Source: Actinomadura coerulea (GTDB lineage Bacteria; Actinomycetota; Actinomycetes; Streptosporangiales; Streptosporangiaceae). Taken from it: a stretch of 64,000 nt of DNA. The DNA lies in NCBI RefSeq assembly GCF_014208105.1, contig NZ_JACHMQ010000001.1, positions 4,030,001-4,094,000 on the forward strand. The letters are read 5' to 3'. Below, one piece after another: positions 1 to 9,090 of the stretch. Both the position numbers and the translations under genes were made by a program. Each line of letters begins with the position of its first letter. Position 1 is the stretch's first letter. The notes below the pieces were generated by a model, which did not search any database, was not told the origin of the DNA, and was given only the letters and a program-made list of their open reading frames with translations.

Positions 1-1886
1 ACCGCGCGCGTCTCCAGCCGGCGCGGCGGGCCCCCGAACGGGCTCGCGACGAACGCCGGGCCGCGCACGCCCCGGACCCGCACCCGCATGTCCCGCGCGT
101 ACCGGCCGGGATCGAAGTCGTAGGTCACGTCGAGCCAGCCGAGATCGGCCCCGCGCTCGTCGGGGCGTCCCACCGACACGCGGCTGGCCATCGACGGCGC
201 CGCCGTCAGGAACACCAGCGTTGTGCCGTCGACCTCCCGGACAAGGGCGGGCACCGGCGCGTCCACCCGGCGGACACCCGCGAGGGCGGCACCGAGAGCG
301 CCGGTGTCCGGCACCGCCTCCAGCACGGCGCGGAGCCCGGCCACCGCCTCGTCGGCGCCCGGGTCGCCGACCCCGAGCCTGGGCAGCGCGCCGACAGCGA
401 CGACACGCCCCCCGTTCTCGGCGAACGCCGTGAGCCTGCGCGCCGTCTCCCCTTCGAGCACGGCGCATGAAGGGAGAAGGACGACGCCGTACGCCTCGTC
501 CGCGACGTCCAAACGTCCCTCGGTGACCGTGGCACGCTGCACGGAGTCGTCGTCCACGACGTCGGCGTCGATCCCCAGCCGGTCGAGCACGCCGGGCACC
601 ATCCGGAACCAGGCCATGTCGCCGACCAGATCCCGGTAGGTCTCCTGGGCGAGCGTCGCGTCCGGGTCCACGCCGTCGAGCCGCGTCCCGGCCTGCGCGG
701 TCGCGGTCGGGAACAGCACGGCCACGTCGCACACGTGCCGCCCCAGCGAGAGAGCGGCGCAGAGCCTCGCGACGGCGTCGGCGAAGACGCGGTGGTGCCG
801 CCAGTAGGGCTGACGCCAGTCGGTGGACGGCGGCGCCCACTCCCACCAGCCCGCCTTGGTCGTGTAGTAGACGGCGTGCGGGTTGTAGAGGGTCGCACCG
901 GCACGCAGCCACGGCAGCAGCCAGTCGAAGGTCTCCTCCAGCGTCCCGCCCCAGCCGCTGGAGTGGAACGCCTCGATCCAGGTCCGGTCCCGGCCGTACA
1001 GGTGCGCGAGCGAGGAGTGGACCCGGGCGTCCCCGTGGTGGTCGGAGCCGGGGGCGCCGAACCAGCGGTGCGTGCGCGCGTAGTCGGCGTACAGCCTGAC
1101 CCCGTCCACGGGGAGCCCGGCCCGCGCCGGATCCTGCTGGTCGCAGCCGTGCAGCAGCCCGTACCGCTCATGCCATTCGGCCAGCGGCCGGAAGAACGCG
1201 TCCTCGGCCAGCTCGGCGCGGGTGAGATGGTAGTCGCGGCGGACCCGCAAGGCGTCCTCTCCGCCGCTCCCCCACAGCGCCGCGAGACGCGGCTCCAGGT
1301 CGTAGCCGCGGCGCCGCTCGAACTCCCCGGCGAACCCCTCCGACCAGGTCGGCAACGACGGCAGCTCGTCCTGGAACGACCCGACGATCACGTTGCCGAG
1401 CCGGTGCCCCAGCCGCCGCGCGAACTCCCCGTGCACCCGGTCGAGGAGCGCCGCGCACGCATCGGCCGACAGGTAGTCGAAGCCCCGCACGTCCGCCGCC
1501 CCGTCCGGCCGGAGCCAGCGTCCCGCGTAGTCCGGGACGTCGCGCACCAGGCGGGCCTGCAGATCGGCGCCGGAGAACCCGAGCTGGTCGTAGAACCACA
1601 GGGACACGCCCAGTTCGGCGGCGTCCTCGCAGACGGCGTCCAGCAGGTCCCACCACCCGTCGGAGAAGAACGGCGGATCGTCGGCGTCCGCGCCGAACAT
1701 CGGACCGGACGGCGCCAGGTTCAGCACCACCAGATTGTGGACGCCGCCCTCGGCGAACCGCTCGAGCTGGTCGCGCAACCGCCGCCGGTCGAGCCGCTCC
1801 CCGCTCCACCACCAGATGGGCGCAGGCGAGAACGCCCGCGGCGGCGCATCCAGCACCGCCCCCAACCGCCCCGAGACCACTCTCAT
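1..1886 (-). CDS. GH106-like alpha-L-rhamnosidase, partial at left edge
   Basis: The minus strand is open from an ATG at 1886 to the left edge, giving about 628 residues with no stop, so the C-terminus lies outside the window. The N-terminus carries PAPIWWWSGERLD followed by a barrel-like stretch (FAEGGVHNLVVLNLAPSG, LGVSLWFYDQLGFSG), the opening typical of GH106 rhamnosidases and relatives. Aromatic-rich segments such as EAFHSSGWGGTLEETFDWL follow. The start is supported by AGGGAG five bases upstream. It is the last gene of the rhamnoside operon and presumably removes terminal rhamnose from oligosaccharides; no signal peptide is seen, so it would act in the cytoplasm after import. The family is inferred from the motif pattern; a related GH2-fold glycosidase is the alternative. 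Confidence 0.75.
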   Translation of the reverse strand, partial: MRVVSGRLGAVLDAPPRAFSPAPIWWWSGERLDRRRLRDQLERFAEGGVHNLVVLNLAPSGPMFGADADDPPFFSDGWWDLLDAVCEDAAELGVSLWFYDQLGFSGADLQARLVRDVPDYAGRWLRPDGAADVRGFDYLSADACAALLDRVHGEFARRLGHRLGNVIVGSFQDELPSLPTWSEGFAGEFERRRGYDLEPRLAALWGSGGEDALRVRRDYHLTRAELAEDAFFRPLAEWHERYGLLHGCDQQDPARAGLPVDGVRLYADYARTHRWFGAPGSDHHGDARVHSSLAHLYGRDRTWIEAFHSSGWGGTLEETFDWLLPWLRAGATLYNPHAVYYTTKAGWWEWAPPSTDWRQPYWRHHRVFADAVARLCAALSLGRHVCDVAVLFPTATAQAGTRLDGVDPDATLAQETYRDLVGDMAWFRMVPGVLDRLGIDADVVDDDSVQRATVTEGRLDVADEAYGVVLLPSCAVLEGETARRLTAFAENGGRVVAVGALPRLGVGDPGADEAVAGLRAVLEAVPDTGALGAALAGVRRVDAPVPALVREVDGTTLVFLTAAPSMASRVSVGRPDERGADLGWLDVTYDFDPGRYARDMRVRVRGVRGPAFVASPFGGPPRRLETRA

Positions 1887-1893
1887 CGCCGCT

Positions 1894-2049
1894 CCCTGTG
1901 GGGGGACGACCCCCCACACCCCCGGTTCGCTCCGCTCATCCCCATGCCCTGTGGGGGGACGACCCCCCACACCCCCCGGTTCGCTCCGCTCATCCCCATG
2001 CCCTGTGGGGGGACGACCCCCCACACCCCCCGGTTCGCTCCGCTCATCC
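1894..2049. repeat. Three tandem copies of a 53-54 bp hairpin repeat
   Basis: Copies start at 1894, 1947 and 2001; the first is one base shorter and the last is cut after 49 bases. Each holds a perfect hairpin GTGGGGGGACGACCCCCCAC (1898-1917, 1951-1970, 2005-2024) with 8-bp arms and a 4-base loop, followed by CGGTTCGCTCCGCTCATCC. The third copy contains the stop codon of the permease gene and the first ends eight bases before the GH106 start codon. The array could work as a transcriptional or RNA-stability attenuator between the two genes. It has no spacer diversity and is not a CRISPR array. Confidence 0.9.
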
Positions 2050-2871
2050 TTTGAGCCCGCTCGCGAAACCCTTGATCACATACCTCTGCAGCACCAAGAA
2101 GATCACGATGATCGGGAGGGCGGCGAGGACCAGGCCGGCGAAGACCAGGCCGTAGTCCGAGACGTACTGGCCGACGAAGGCGAAGACCCGCACCGGCACC
2201 GTCTCCCGCGCCGATCCGCCCAGGTACAGCAGCGGTGTGAAGAAGTCGTTCCAGATGAACACGGCATTGAGGATCAGCACCGTGCCGGTGATCGGCCGCA
2301 GCAGCGGGAACACGACCCGGGTGAAGGCCTGGAGGTGGCCGGCGCCGTCGATCAGCGCCGCGTTCGCGTAGTCGCCCGGCAGCGCCCGGATGAACCCCGT
2401 GTACAGGAAGATCGTGAACGGCAGCTGGATGCCGGTGTAGAAGATGATCATTCCCTGGTAGGTGCCGAGCAGGCCCGCCGAGTCGGCGAGCTTGAACAGC
2501 GGGATCATGCCGAGCTGGAACGGCAGCACGATGCCGAGCAGGAACAGCACGTACAGCGTGTAGCCGAGCCGCGAGGCGCAGCGGGCCAGGAAGTAGGCCG
2601 CGAACGCCCCGATCGCGATGAGCGCCACCAGGCTCACCACCGTGATCACCGTGCTGTTCAGCAGCGCCGAGCCCAGCGACGCCCGCGACCAGGCGTCGGA
2701 GTAGTTGCCGAGCGTCGGCGACGACGGCGGGGACAGCGGCGCCGAGGCGATCTGCTGCTTGTCCTTCAGCGACAGCGTGACGAGCGCGTACACCGGGAAC
2801 AGGAACGCCAGCGCGACCGCGATCATCACGACTTCCAGGACGAACGTGCGCAGTCCGTAACGCAGGCTCAT
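2044..2871 (-). CDS. Carbohydrate ABC transporter permease (MalG type)
   Basis: This 275-residue inner-membrane permease has an N-terminal membrane segment (FVLEVVMIAVALAFLFPVYA) and about six membrane spans. The binding-protein-dependent transport signature is seen as NAALIDGAGHLQAFTRVVFP, the EAA loop that docks on the ATPase. Its ATG overlaps the stop of the upstream permease by four bases (ATGA, 2868-2871), so the two are translationally coupled. It would form a heterodimeric channel with that permease and import a rhamnose-containing sugar. No ATP-binding subunit is encoded in the cluster, so a shared MsmK-type ATPase elsewhere is likely. Its stop codon lies inside the last copy of the tandem hairpin repeat. 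Confidence 0.93.
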   Translation of the reverse strand: MSLRYGLRTFVLEVVMIAVALAFLFPVYALVTLSLKDKQQIASAPLSPPSSPTLGNYSDAWSRASLGSALLNSTVITVVSLVALIAIGAFAAYFLARCASRLGYTLYVLFLLGIVLPFQLGMIPLFKLADSAGLLGTYQGMIIFYTGIQLPFTIFLYTGFIRALPGDYANAALIDGAGHLQAFTRVVFPLLRPITGTVLILNAVFIWNDFFTPLLYLGGSARETVPVRVFAFVGQYVSDYGLVFAGLVLAALPIIVIFLVLQRYVIKGFASGLKG

Positions 2872-3839
2872 GCCACCTCCCGACCGCGCAGGTACCGGAT
2901 CTGGATCAGCGAGACCGCGGCGACGAACAGCGCCAGGACCAGCGCGATCGCCGTGCTGTAGCCGTAGTTGCCGAACACGAACGCCTGCTTGTACAGGACC
3001 GTTGAGAGCGTCTCGCTGGCGTGGCCCGGCCCGCCGCTCGTGGCCGCGTAGACCTGGTCGAACAGCTTGAGCCCGCCGATGGTGGACAGCATGACGTTGA
3101 TGGTGACGGCGGGCGCGAGCAGCGGCCACGTCACGCTGCGGAACCGCTGGAACCGCCCGGCGCCGTCGATCATCGCGGCCTCGTGCAGCTCCACGGGCAC
3201 CCCCTCCAGCCCCGCGAGGAAGATGACCATCGAGTAGCCGGAGAACTGCCAGATCACCATGCCGGCCACCGACCACAGCGCGAGCGAGGGGTCGCCGAGC
3301 CAGTCCTGGCGCAGGGAGCCGAGCCCCACCGCGCCGAGGATCCCGTTGAGCCCCGCGTCCGGCGCCGGGTTGTAGACGTACTTCCACAGGAACGCCACCA
3401 TCACGGGGCTGACGACGGCGGGCGCGAAGAAGACGACCCGCAGCACCGCCCGCGACCTGATGCGCGTGTGCACGCCCAGCGCGAGCAGCAGTCCGATGCC
3501 GTTCTGGACGACGACGATCGCGACCGTCAGCAGCAGGGTGTTGACCAGCGACCCGCGCGCGGCGTCGTCCCGCAGCAGGCGGTCGAAGTTGTCGACGCCG
3601 ACGAACGACCGGTCGCCGATGCCGTTCCAGTCGGTGAAGGCGTAGACGATGCCGCTGGCGCTCGGATACAGGACGATCAGCGCGTACACCAGCAGGGCGG
3701 GCGCCGCGAACCACCACGGCGGGTTCAGGAACCCGCCGCGCCGGCGGCGGGGCGGCGCCGGGAGGCGCGCCGCGCTCTCGGGAGGTCCCGCGGCACCGGC
3801 CGCCGAAGCGGCCGGTGCCGGACGTGCGGTGGGGGGCAC
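2868..3839 (-). CDS. Carbohydrate ABC transporter permease (MalF/UgpA type)
   Basis: This 323-residue permease starts with a Pro/Ala-rich cytoplasmic tail, then FLNPPWWFAAPALLVYALI as the first membrane span and about six spans overall. The EAA loop reads HEAAMIDGAGRFQRFRSVTW. It lies three bases after the binding-protein gene and overlaps the next permease by ATGA. It is the partner half of the sugar channel. Substrate specificity is inferred from the flanking GH78 and GH106 genes, not from the permease itself. Confidence 0.93.
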   Translation of the reverse strand: MPPTARPAPAASAAGAAGPPESAARLPAPPRRRRGGFLNPPWWFAAPALLVYALIVLYPSASGIVYAFTDWNGIGDRSFVGVDNFDRLLRDDAARGSLVNTLLLTVAIVVVQNGIGLLLALGVHTRIRSRAVLRVVFFAPAVVSPVMVAFLWKYVYNPAPDAGLNGILGAVGLGSLRQDWLGDPSLALWSVAGMVIWQFSGYSMVIFLAGLEGVPVELHEAAMIDGAGRFQRFRSVTWPLLAPAVTINVMLSTIGGLKLFDQVYAATSGGPGHASETLSTVLYKQAFVFGNYGYSTAIALVLALFVAAVSLIQIRYLRGREVA

Positions 3840-3842
3840 GGG

Positions 3843-5123
3843 CTACTTCTTCCGGTAGGTCTCGTCCAGCTTGGCCAGGCCCTCGGCCACCGTCGTCTTG
3901 CCCGCGAGCAGCTCCTGCACCAGCGCGAAGTGGGCGGGCTGCACCTCGGCGTTCGGCCACGCCTGGTCCATGAACGGGTCGGCCTTGTCGCCGTCGAGGT
4001 ACGGCAGGAACGGCTGCAGAACCGGGTCGATCTTGGAGGAGGAGTCGCGGACGAGCGGGACGCAGGCGACGGCCTCGGCCCATCGGTTGATGTTCTGCTG
4101 CTCGCCGAGGAACGCGACGAACTTCTCGGCGGCCTCCTTGTTCTTGCTGCGGGCGCTGACGCCGAGCCCCACGACGACCCCGGCGGGGATCCGCACCTGC
4201 GCCGCGTCGTCCGCGCCCGGCACCGGGAACATCGACAGGTCGGCGGCGTTCGTCGCCGCCTTGCGGAAGTCGGGCAGGACCGCCGAGACCTGGATCGCCA
4301 TGGCGGCCTTGCCGGTCGCGACCATGGACGTCTGCTGCTCGAAGGTCGTGCCGTTGGGGTTGTCGTTGAAGTAGCCGCGCTTCTGCAGCTCCAGGTACAT
4401 GTCGAGGGCCTGCACCCAGCCGGACTGGGCGAAGGACGCCGACCCCGCCCGCATCTGGCTGTCGAACTGCGGGTTCTTGGCGTACACGGTGGACGGCACC
4501 AGCGCGTAGGTGATCAGCTGCGTGACCCAGGGGGTCTGCGCGCCGAGCGCGATCGGGACCGTGCCCTTCTTCTTGAGCTTCTCGCAGACGTCGAGGAACT
4601 CGCTCCAGGTCTTCGGCGGTTCCACTCCGGCCTTCTCGAAGACCTTCGTGTTGTAGATCGCGCCGATGACGCTCGACCCGGCCGAGTAGAGGAAGGTCTT
4701 GCCGTCCTTCTGGAACGCCGGCTTCAGGCTCGCCGGGATCTTCTTCGTCCACGCCTGGCCGCTCAGGTCGGCGAGCAGCCCCGCCTGGGCGATCTGCGCC
4801 ATGCTCATCGCGCTGCCGTTGCCCGGGAAGACCACGTGCAGGTCGGGGGCGTTGCCGGCGCCGAGCTGGGTCCGCACCGACGTCTGCACCTGGTCGGTGG
4901 GTGCGAACGAGGTGCTGAACTTGGCTCCGGTGTAGGCCTTCGTGAGCAGGTCGAGCGCCTTCTGCTGGTCGGCGACCCCCACCAGGCGCAGGGTCCCCGA
5001 GCCGCCGGACGACCCCCCGCAGGCGGCCAGTCCCGCCGGCAGCGCGGCCGCGGCCGCGACACCTCCGGACATCCGCAGGAATCCTCGGCGGCTGAGGGCC
5101 GCGTTCTGGAACGACGATGTCAT
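3843..5123 (-). CDS. Extracellular sugar-binding lipoprotein (family 1 solute-binding protein)
   Basis: The 426-residue protein begins with a twin-arginine motif (LSRRGFLRMSGG) and a lipobox LAAC around residue 35, so it should be exported by Tat and anchored by a lipid at that cysteine. The rest has the features of family 1 solute-binding proteins: LLTKAYTGAKFSTSFAP near the start, GTVPIALGAQTPWVTQL, and a C-terminal helix typical of maltose/oligosaccharide binders. It captures the oligosaccharide and hands it to the two permeases directly downstream. It follows the GH78 gene by 79 bases. Ligand identity is inferred from the flanking rhamnosidases. Confidence 0.93.
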   Translation of the reverse strand: MTSSFQNAALSRRGFLRMSGGVAAAAALPAGLAACGGSSGGSGTLRLVGVADQQKALDLLTKAYTGAKFSTSFAPTDQVQTSVRTQLGAGNAPDLHVVFPGNGSAMSMAQIAQAGLLADLSGQAWTKKIPASLKPAFQKDGKTFLYSAGSSVIGAIYNTKVFEKAGVEPPKTWSEFLDVCEKLKKKGTVPIALGAQTPWVTQLITYALVPSTVYAKNPQFDSQMRAGSASFAQSGWVQALDMYLELQKRGYFNDNPNGTTFEQQTSMVATGKAAMAIQVSAVLPDFRKAATNAADLSMFPVPGADDAAQVRIPAGVVVGLGVSARSKNKEAAEKFVAFLGEQQNINRWAEAVACVPLVRDSSSKIDPVLQPFLPYLDGDKADPFMDQAWPNAEVQPAHFALVQELLAGKTTVAEGLAKLDETYRKK

Positions 5124-5202
5124 CTTTCCTCCTCGCGTTCGCGGCGCGGACCGCCGGGGTGGCGGCGGTCCCGGCCGCGGCCGTCCCGCGTGGGGACGGA
5201 CG

Positions 5203-7899
5203 TCATTGAAGGGGCGCCGTGAAGCGGTACTCCCCCGAGCCGGTCCGGCAGCGGAGCTCCCGCCGCGCCGTTCCGGCGACCGAGACCCCGGGGGCGTCCG
5301 CCACCGGGATCCCGCTCTCGCGCACCCCGCCCGGGTCGTCGGTGGGGATGTGGACGGTGGCGGTCGCGCCCGGCGGCACCGCCACCCGCAGGTCGAACAC
5401 GCCGTCGCGGCGGGTCCAGGCGGTGGACACGAGCCCGCGCACCGACTCGTAGCGGGCGCTCGCCTCGGTCAGCCCGCCGGGCCTCGGCCGGATCAGCAGG
5501 TCGCGGTACCCGGCCGAGCCGGGCGCCTGGTCGAGTCCGGCGACGCCCCGGTAGAGCCATTCGCCGACCGAGCCGAGCGCGTAGTGGTTGAACGAGTTCA
5601 TCGCCGCGGCCTGGAACCCGCGCTCGGGGGTGTAGCCGTCCCAGCGCTCCCACACGGTGGTCGCGCCGTGCCGCAGCGGGTACAGCCAGGAGGGCGGGTC
5701 GGTGCGGCGCAGGAGGGCGTGCGCGAGGTCGGCGCGGCCGTGCGCGTCGAGGACGGGTGCGATCAGCCCCACGCCGAGGAACCCGGTGGTGAGGCCGGGC
5801 CCGGCCTCCTCGACCAGTTCGGCGAGGCGACGCACCGCGCCCGGGACCAGCTCGCCCGGGAGCAGCTCGAACGCCAGGGCCAGCAGGTAGGCGGTCTGGG
5901 TGTCGCCGCTGACCCGCCCGTCCGGCGACACGAACCGCTCGGCGAACGTCTTGCGGACGTGGGCCGCGAGCGCGCCGTACCGGGCCGCGGCCTCGTCCGC
6001 GCCGAGGATCTCGGCGGCGCGCGCCGTCAGGGCGGCGCTGCGGGCGAAGTAGGCGGTGGCGAGGACGTCGCGCGGGGTGGGGGCGGGCGCGAGCCAGTCG
6101 GCGAAGTGCGGGCCGGTGCGGCGGGTCCACACCAGGTCGGGGTTGTGCCGGTGGACGTGGTCGACCCAGGCGCACATGGCGTCGAGGTTGCGCTCCAGGA
6201 AGCGCTCGTCCCCGTACACGCGGTAGAGGTGCCAGGGAACGAGGACGCCCGCGTCGCCCCAGCCGGGCGCGCCCTCGTCGGCCACGCCCGCGATCTTGGG
6301 TGCCACGTTGCCGAACGCGCCGTCCGGCGACTGCGCGCCGCGCACCTCGCGCAGCCAGCCGTCGAAGAACGCGGCGACGTCGGCGTTGAGGCACGCGGTC
6401 GGCAGGAAGACCTGCGCGTCGGCCAGCCAGCCGAGCCGCTCGTCGCGCTGCGGGCAGTCGGTGGGGACGCTGACGAAGTTGGAGCGCTGCCCCCAGGAGA
6501 TCGCCTGGTGGAGGCGGTCGACGTCCGGGTCGGAGCAGGTGAAGTCCCCCGCCCAGGGCGTGTCGCTGTGCAGCACCACCCCGGTGACGTCGGCCGCGGC
6601 TAGGGAGCTCAGGCCGGTCACCTCGGCGTACCGGAAGCCGTGGTAGGTGAAGCGCGGCTCGAAGACGGCCTCGGCGTCCTCCCCGGCGATCAGCACGTCC
6701 GTCGCGTCGGCGGTGCGCAGGTTGGCGGTGTAGAGCGCGCCCGCCTCGTCCAGGGCCTCGCCGTGCCTGACGACCACCCGGCCGCCGGGGGTCAGCCCGC
6801 GGGCGGTGAGCCGGACGCGTCCGGCGAAGTTCTGCCCGAAGTCGACCAGGAACCGGTCGCCTGAGACGCGGGCGACCGACCGCGCCGGCAGCTCCCGGAC
6901 GGCGCGGACCGGCGGCGCGACCGAGGCCGTGAGCCGGCTCCGGTCGGTGGCGGCGACCCAGGCGGGCCGCCATCCCGCGCCGTCGCGGCCGCCGGACGGC
7001 AGGTCCCAGCCCGGGGTCTCGCGGCGCAGGTCGTGGCACTCCCCCTTGAGCAGGTCGGCGTACCGGAAGGGCGACCGCGCGCTCTGCCAGTCGTCGCCGG
7101 TCGCGACGACGTCGGCGGAGCCGTCGGCGTGCACGAGGTGAAGCTCGGCCAGCAGTTGCGGGAACGTTCCGTAGTGCGCGCCGGCGCGGCGCTCGTCGAA
7201 GCCGGCGAACCCGCTCCACCAGCCGTCCGCGACCGTGGCCGCCAGCATGTTCGCGCCCGTCCGGACCAGGTCGGTCACGTCGTAGACCTGGTAGTCGACG
7301 CGGTCGCGGTAGTCCGTCCAGCCGGGGGCGAGCTCGGCGTCCCCGACCCGCGCGCCGTTGAGGCGCGTCTCGTAGAGGCCGCGGGCGGTGACGTAGAGGC
7401 GCGCGGCGACCGGCGCGGCGGCGGCTTCGAACGCCTTCCGCAGGCGGACGGCGGGCTGCAGGCCGTGGTCGGCGAGGGCGAGCTCGCCCTCCTCGGGCGC
7501 GTCCATGACGTCCTGGACGGACGGGTCGTGCGTGATCCAGACGGCCGACCAGGCGGCGGGGCTCAGCATCCCGGTCTCGAACCAGGACTCCTCCCGCGAG
7601 GCGGCGCCGGCCGCGTCGGTGACGGTGACCGTCCAGCGGTACCGGGTGCGGGGCCGCAGCGCCGGGCCGCGGTAGCGGACGGAGACGGCGGACGGGTCGG
7701 CCACGGCGCCCGTGTCCCAGACCGGGGCGCCGTCGTCGGCGCGGACCCGGACCCGGAGGCCCGCGGGCGCGTCGCCACGCCGCCCGGAGGCCAGCCGCCA
7801 CGACAGCAGCGGCGCGGGCTCGTCGACCCCGAGCGGTTCCGCCCGGTGGTCGCAGCGGAGCCCGTAGGGCGTGAGGCCTCGGCCAAGGGAACCCGTCAC
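5203..7899 (-). CDS. GH78 alpha-L-rhamnosidase
   Basis: The 898-residue protein matches the full GH78 layout: N-terminal beta domains (PLGVDEPAPLLSWRL at the start), then the alpha/alpha barrel with the hallmark PTDCPQRDERLGW, where the acidic residues line the active site, and later TTVWERWDGYTPERGF, which carries the second catalytic acid. A C-terminal beta domain ends the protein. The GTG start at 7899 is preceded by GGAG at a normal distance. No signal peptide is present, so it acts on imported oligosaccharides, releasing L-rhamnose. It is the first structural gene after the DeoR regulator and is followed by the transporter genes. Family assignment is firm; the exact glycoside is unknown. 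Confidence 0.95.
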   Translation of the reverse strand: MTGSLGRGLTPYGLRCDHRAEPLGVDEPAPLLSWRLASGRRGDAPAGLRVRVRADDGAPVWDTGAVADPSAVSVRYRGPALRPRTRYRWTVTVTDAAGAASREESWFETGMLSPAAWSAVWITHDPSVQDVMDAPEEGELALADHGLQPAVRLRKAFEAAAAPVAARLYVTARGLYETRLNGARVGDAELAPGWTDYRDRVDYQVYDVTDLVRTGANMLAATVADGWWSGFAGFDERRAGAHYGTFPQLLAELHLVHADGSADVVATGDDWQSARSPFRYADLLKGECHDLRRETPGWDLPSGGRDGAGWRPAWVAATDRSRLTASVAPPVRAVRELPARSVARVSGDRFLVDFGQNFAGRVRLTARGLTPGGRVVVRHGEALDEAGALYTANLRTADATDVLIAGEDAEAVFEPRFTYHGFRYAEVTGLSSLAAADVTGVVLHSDTPWAGDFTCSDPDVDRLHQAISWGQRSNFVSVPTDCPQRDERLGWLADAQVFLPTACLNADVAAFFDGWLREVRGAQSPDGAFGNVAPKIAGVADEGAPGWGDAGVLVPWHLYRVYGDERFLERNLDAMCAWVDHVHRHNPDLVWTRRTGPHFADWLAPAPTPRDVLATAYFARSAALTARAAEILGADEAAARYGALAAHVRKTFAERFVSPDGRVSGDTQTAYLLALAFELLPGELVPGAVRRLAELVEEAGPGLTTGFLGVGLIAPVLDAHGRADLAHALLRRTDPPSWLYPLRHGATTVWERWDGYTPERGFQAAAMNSFNHYALGSVGEWLYRGVAGLDQAPGSAGYRDLLIRPRPGGLTEASARYESVRGLVSTAWTRRDGVFDLRVAVPPGATATVHIPTDDPGGVRESGIPVADAPGVSVAGTARRELRCRTGSGEYRFTAPLQ

Positions 7900-7941
7900 T
7901 CACCCACTCCGATCGCAATCCCAACAAGGTGGGCTGTGAAG

Positions 7942-7951
7942 TTAACGTTAA
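7942..7951. promoter_or_regulatory. Candidate operator (TTAACGTTAA palindrome) upstream of GH78
   Basis: A perfect 10-bp AT-rich palindrome lies 43 bases before the GH78 start in otherwise GC-rich sequence. It contains GTTAAC (7941-7946), also found upstream of the adjacent DeoR gene. A DeoR operator is the simplest reading; this is inference. Confidence 0.4.
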
Positions 7952-8096
7952 AAATGTGAGCTTGAGAGTAGGAGGGCGCTGATCAGGGTGTCAAGGTCCG
8001 GGATCGGGTCGATTCCGGCGGTGCCGAACCCGTGCGGGGACGCCGTCACCGGCGCGATCAGGGGGTGTCCGGTGGGCGTCCGGCCCGGCGGGACCG

Positions 8097-8885
8097 TCAG
8101 GCCGTCGCCAGCTCGTAGGCCACCTTGTGCTCGTCGAGCCCGCGCAGCGCGTCGGCCCCGGCGCCGTCGTCGACGATGACGCGGTCGAACGCCGACAGCG
8201 GCGCCACCCGGTGCAGCGCCACCCGGCTGAGCTTGGAGTGGTCGATCAGCAGCACGCTGCGGGCGGCCGCGCCGAGCATCGCGCGCTTCACCGACACGAT
8301 GCGCTGCTCCTGGTGGAAGGCGAACCCGCCGGACACCGCGGAGGTCGACACGAAGCACAGGTCCACGTTGAGCGCCTCGATCGCGTCAACGCACGAGACC
8401 CCGAGGAACGAGTCGTGCAGCGGGTCGTAGTCGCCGCCGAGCGCCATCAGCCGGATGTCGCGCTCGGCGGACAGCAGGTTGACGGCCTGCAGGAAGTTGG
8501 TGACGACGGTCAGGGGCGCCACGCCGGCCAGCCTGCGCGCCAGCGCCAGCGCCGTGGTGGAGTCGTCGAGCATGACCGCCATGCCCGGCTCCACCATCTC
8601 GGCGGCCCTGGCGGCGATGGCGTCCTTGGCGGGCCGCATCGACTTCATCCGGTAGGCGACGCTGCTCTCGAACACCCCGGACGGCTGCGCGGTCACCCCG
8701 CCGCGGTGCTTGCGGACGACGCCCTGGCGCGCGAGCTCGTCGAGGTCGCGGTGGATCGTCATGAGGCTGACGCCGAAGCGCTCGGCGAGCCCGGCGGCCG
8801 AGACCGACCCGGCGGACAGGACGATGTCGGCGATGTCCTGCCGGCGCCGCTCCGGTCCGCGCGCGCCTCCGCCCTGCTCGACCAT
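8097..8885 (-). CDS. DeoR/GlpR-family transcriptional regulator of the rhamnoside operon
   Basis: The 262-residue protein has an N-terminal DeoR winged helix (ERRRQDIADIVLSAGSVSAA, then LMTIHRDLDELARQG with the recognition helix and RKHRGG) and a C-terminal DeoRC sugar-phosphate sensor domain (MAVMLDDSTTALALARRL, LMALGGDYD, then SVSCVDAIEALNVDLCFV-like segment). The ATG at 8885 is chosen over an upstream frame extension because GGGAGG lies six bases before it and family members begin there. It sits directly upstream of the rhamnosidase and transporter genes in the same direction, with a 197-bp gap. It probably represses the operon until a rhamnose-derived phosphate or sugar is present. Confidence 0.9.
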   Translation of the reverse strand: MVEQGGGARGPERRRQDIADIVLSAGSVSAAGLAERFGVSLMTIHRDLDELARQGVVRKHRGGVTAQPSGVFESSVAYRMKSMRPAKDAIAARAAEMVEPGMAVMLDDSTTALALARRLAGVAPLTVVTNFLQAVNLLSAERDIRLMALGGDYDPLHDSFLGVSCVDAIEALNVDLCFVSTSAVSGGFAFHQEQRIVSVKRAMLGAAARSVLLIDHSKLSRVALHRVAPLSAFDRVIVDDGAGADALRGLDEHKVAYELATA

Positions 8886-8966
8886 CCGGAACCTCCCGTG
8901 GCCGGCGCGCGCGACGGGCTGTCGGCGGAGGCCGGGCGCCACACAAGGTAACACGTTCGGATGATC

Positions 8967-8974
8967 TGTTAACA
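8967..8974. promoter_or_regulatory. Candidate autoregulatory operator (TGTTAACA)
   Basis: A perfect 8-bp palindrome sits 82 bases before the DeoR start and shares the core GTTAAC with the palindrome upstream of GH78. It may be where the regulator controls its own gene. The 264-bp gap around it also holds the promoter region of the divergent P450 gene. Confidence 0.35.
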
Positions 8975-9090
8975 CACGGGTCAGCCGAGTTGACGTCACC
9001 CGTTGGACCGCCGCGCCCGGCACGGGTTCGTCCGCTGCGAGTACCACACGAAATGACATAACACCTATTTAGTGAAAATCTTGCCGCGCG

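Noticed and set aside
1894..2049. Short repeats considered as a CRISPR array.
   Set aside because: Units are directly adjacent without variable spacers and there are no cas genes.
2868..6600. Long open frames on the strand opposite to the transporter and GH78 genes.
   Set aside because: They are GC-skew shadows rich in Arg, Gly and Pro with no recognisable domains; the minus-strand frames carry the family motifs.
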